NCBI GenBank assembly: GCA_018267095.1
Contig: JAFDZC010000001.1
Span: forward strand, 62,001-126,000
Direction: 5' to 3'
Origin: Bacteroidota bacterium
Lineage (GTDB): Bacteria > Bacteroidota > Bacteroidia > Flavobacteriales > Flavobacteriaceae
DNA: 64,000 nucleotides
The notes under the pieces were generated by a model. That model made no database searches, was not told where the DNA came from, and saw nothing but the letters and a program-made list of their open reading frames with translations. The position numbers were made by a program, and so were the translations under genes. Positions 62,790 to 64,000 of the stretch are shown here, piece by piece. Positions within the stretch are counted from its first letter, which is position 1. Every line of letters begins with the position of its first letter.

Positions 62790-62870
62790 GAAGCTATTCC
62801 CGCTTTACGCTGCAATCTTTTGCGCTGAACGCCAGCGCCAAAAGGATTTCCGCTGCAATCGGGGCTAGGG
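62790..62870 (+). repeat. Intergenic stem-loop repeat, family B, copy 2
   Basis: Starts GAAGCTATTCCCGCT, has a central inverted repeat TTTTGCGCTG/CAGCGCCAAAA, and ends CGGGGCTAGGG. Both ends match the element at 45458-45536, with AGCTATT at the left and GCTAGRG at the right. It is preceded by a tandem ATTACGA repeat (62770-62785). It lies between mmsA and the aminotransferase gene. Confidence 0.65.
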
Positions 62871-62931
62871 CATTAAGTCCATCGGTAAGATTCGCTTAAA
62901 CCCAAAACAGATTCTTCAAAAACAAAATACA

Positions 62932-64000
62932 ATGACAACAGAAGAAACCTTATCAAAAGAACAAATCATCAACGACAGCAAACAGTTCAGTTTGTTTTCA
63001 TGGTCGGCTCAAGCCGCTGTCAACCCCATTGCTATTGATCGCGCCGAGGGCGTTTATTTATATGACTGCGACGGAAAACGCATCATTGATTTTTCATCCG
63101 GGCTCATGTCAGTCAACATCGGCCACGGAGACCCACGCGTTACCGATGCTGTGGTCGAGCAAATGAACAAAGTCAGCTTTGTCACGCCGAGCTGCACCAC
63201 CGAAGTGCGTGCCAAATTATCGCGCAAACTCGCAGAAATTTGCCCGGGCGATCTCAACAAAGCCTTTTTTACTTTGTGCGGCACTTCGTCTATAGACAAT
63301 GCCATCAAACTTGCCAGATTGTATACCGGCAGACATAAAATCATCGGGCGTTATCGCGCTTTTCACGGTGGTTCCATCGGCGGAATGACCGTTGGCGGCG
63401 ACCCGCGAAAACTCGCCAATGATGCGCAGCAAATGCCCAATGTGGTTCATTTAGATGATCCGTATTATTTCTACGGCATGAAAAATCTCGATGACGCGAC
63501 CAAACTTTCGTTGAGTTTAGAATACGTCGAGCGCATCATCCACCTCGAAGGCAAAACCAATATTGCGGCTTTTATTTTTGAAGGCGAAAGTGGTTCTTCG
63601 GGTTGTTTGCATTACCCGAAAGGTTATCTCAAAGGTGTCAAAGCGCTTTGCGAAAAATACGGTATTTTGTTCATTGCCGATGAGGTCATGAGCGGATTTG
63701 GTCGCACCGGAAAATGGTTCGGTTTTGAAAACCACGACATCATTCCCGATATGGTTTGTATGGCCAAGGGTTTGACAGCTTCTTATTTACCTTTAGGTTG
63801 TTTGATGGTATCCGACAAAATCGCCGAGAAATTCGAAAACACACCCATGATGATTGGGCTTACCTATAACGGACATCCGGTTTCACTCGCAGCAGCATTA
63901 GCCGTCATCAACATCTACGAAACCGACCGTTTGATTGAAAACACGCGTGAAATGGGTGCTTATCTCGAATCGAGAATTGAGGCCATGCGCGCAAAGCATC
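62932..64000 (+). CDS. Class III pyridoxal-phosphate aminotransferase (3' end beyond window)
   Basis: The 5' part, 356 residues from the ATG at 62932, is open to the window end. Class III transaminase features are RIIDFSSGLMSVNIGHGDPR, LCGTSSIDNAIKLARLYTG, YRAFHGGSIGGMTVGGDPR, FIADEVMSGFGRTGKWFGFE and the PLP-lysine segment MAKGLTASYLPLGCLMVS (lysine at residue 279). This subgroup includes omega-amino acid, beta-alanine and taurine transaminases with pyruvate as acceptor. Neighbouring mmsA favours beta-alanine or beta-aminoisobutyrate. Confidence 0.9.
   Translation, partial: MTTEETLSKEQIINDSKQFSLFSWSAQAAVNPIAIDRAEGVYLYDCDGKRIIDFSSGLMSVNIGHGDPRVTDAVVEQMNKVSFVTPSCTTEVRAKLSRKLAEICPGDLNKAFFTLCGTSSIDNAIKLARLYTGRHKIIGRYRAFHGGSIGGMTVGGDPRKLANDAQQMPNVVHLDDPYYFYGMKNLDDATKLSLSLEYVERIIHLEGKTNIAAFIFEGESGSSGCLHYPKGYLKGVKALCEKYGILFIADEVMSGFGRTGKWFGFENHDIIPDMVCMAKGLTASYLPLGCLMVSDKIAEKFENTPMMIGLTYNGHPVSLAAALAVINIYETDRLIENTREMGAYLESRIEAMRAKH

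Noticed and set aside
1-64000. tRNA, rRNA, prophage or integrase genes
   Set aside because: I looked for tRNA-like cloverleaf ends, rRNA signatures and phage genes and recognised none; a covariance-model search would be decisive.

Overview
The window is chromosomal DNA from a gliding member of the Bacteroidota, most likely a Flavobacterium or close relative (family Flavobacteriaceae). The evidence is a gldH gliding lipoprotein gene, two secreted enzymes ending in type IX secretion sorting domains, SusD/PorT-era outer-membrane style beta-barrels, DUF4421 and DUF2167 proteins, a Bacteroidota-type lycopene cyclase, and promoters of the TTG-N17-23-TAnnTTTG kind instead of sigma70 boxes. Shine-Dalgarno sequences are mostly absent. 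I saw no rRNA, tRNA, CRISPR array, insertion sequence or prophage gene. About 60 protein genes are densely packed, and no gene-free stretch exceeds 300 bases.

Layout. 1-7.6 kb: the 5' part of an AraC-type regulator, divergent from a haem operon hemA-hemC-hemD-hemE-orf-hemF-DUF4421-hemB that ends at a hairpin terminator. 7.6-16.5 kb: cytochrome c lipoprotein, DNA alkyltransferase, serine hydrolase, secreted sugar dehydrogenase, exonuclease, SpmAB-like membrane protein, DUF2167 protein and class I fumarase. 16.7-23.4 kb, all minus strand: ricT-gldH-PBP1A-scoA-scoB-rlmI-like. 23.5-26.5 kb, minus strand: a tight trhO-trhP-ferredoxin operon, which reads as a tRNA U34 hydroxylation module. 26.6-35.3 kb: bacilliredoxin, then a metal island with lycopene cyclase and an outer-membrane channel divergent from mntH-usp/mntR across a DtxR-type operator, followed by a secreted protein, the feo system (a 39-residue Cys-rich protein, feoB, feoA) and a SCO copper chaperone. 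35.4-45.4 kb: M13 peptidase, EamA transporter, epimerase, M28 peptidase, zinc-ribbon protein, short SSB, HAD phosphatase, metG. 45.6-57.3 kb: LD-carboxypeptidase, YraN, secreted metalloprotease, alpha/beta hydrolase, mfd, lipoprotein, threonine dehydrogenase, lipoprotein truncated haemoglobin with two anchored HMA-like paralogues, NTF2-like protein. 57.3-64 kb: L,D-transpeptidase, beta-barrel protein, CotH kinase, methylmalonate-semialdehyde dehydrogenase and a class III aminotransferase cut by the window end.

The most interesting points are: the trhO-trhP-fdx operon, in which two unrelated hydroxylation enzymes for the same tRNA base carry the same C-terminal domain; the palindromic DtxR-type box that overlaps the predicted -7 element of the channel/lycopene-cyclase operon and lies next to mntH-usp/mntR; a tandem TTTAGATTG repeat at the feoA start site; a 17-bp mRNA hairpin that buries the start codon of the DUF2167 gene; an exported truncated haemoglobin next to paired HMA-like proteins; and two families of structured intergenic repeats (three 62-nt copies almost identical, two copies of a longer stem-loop element).
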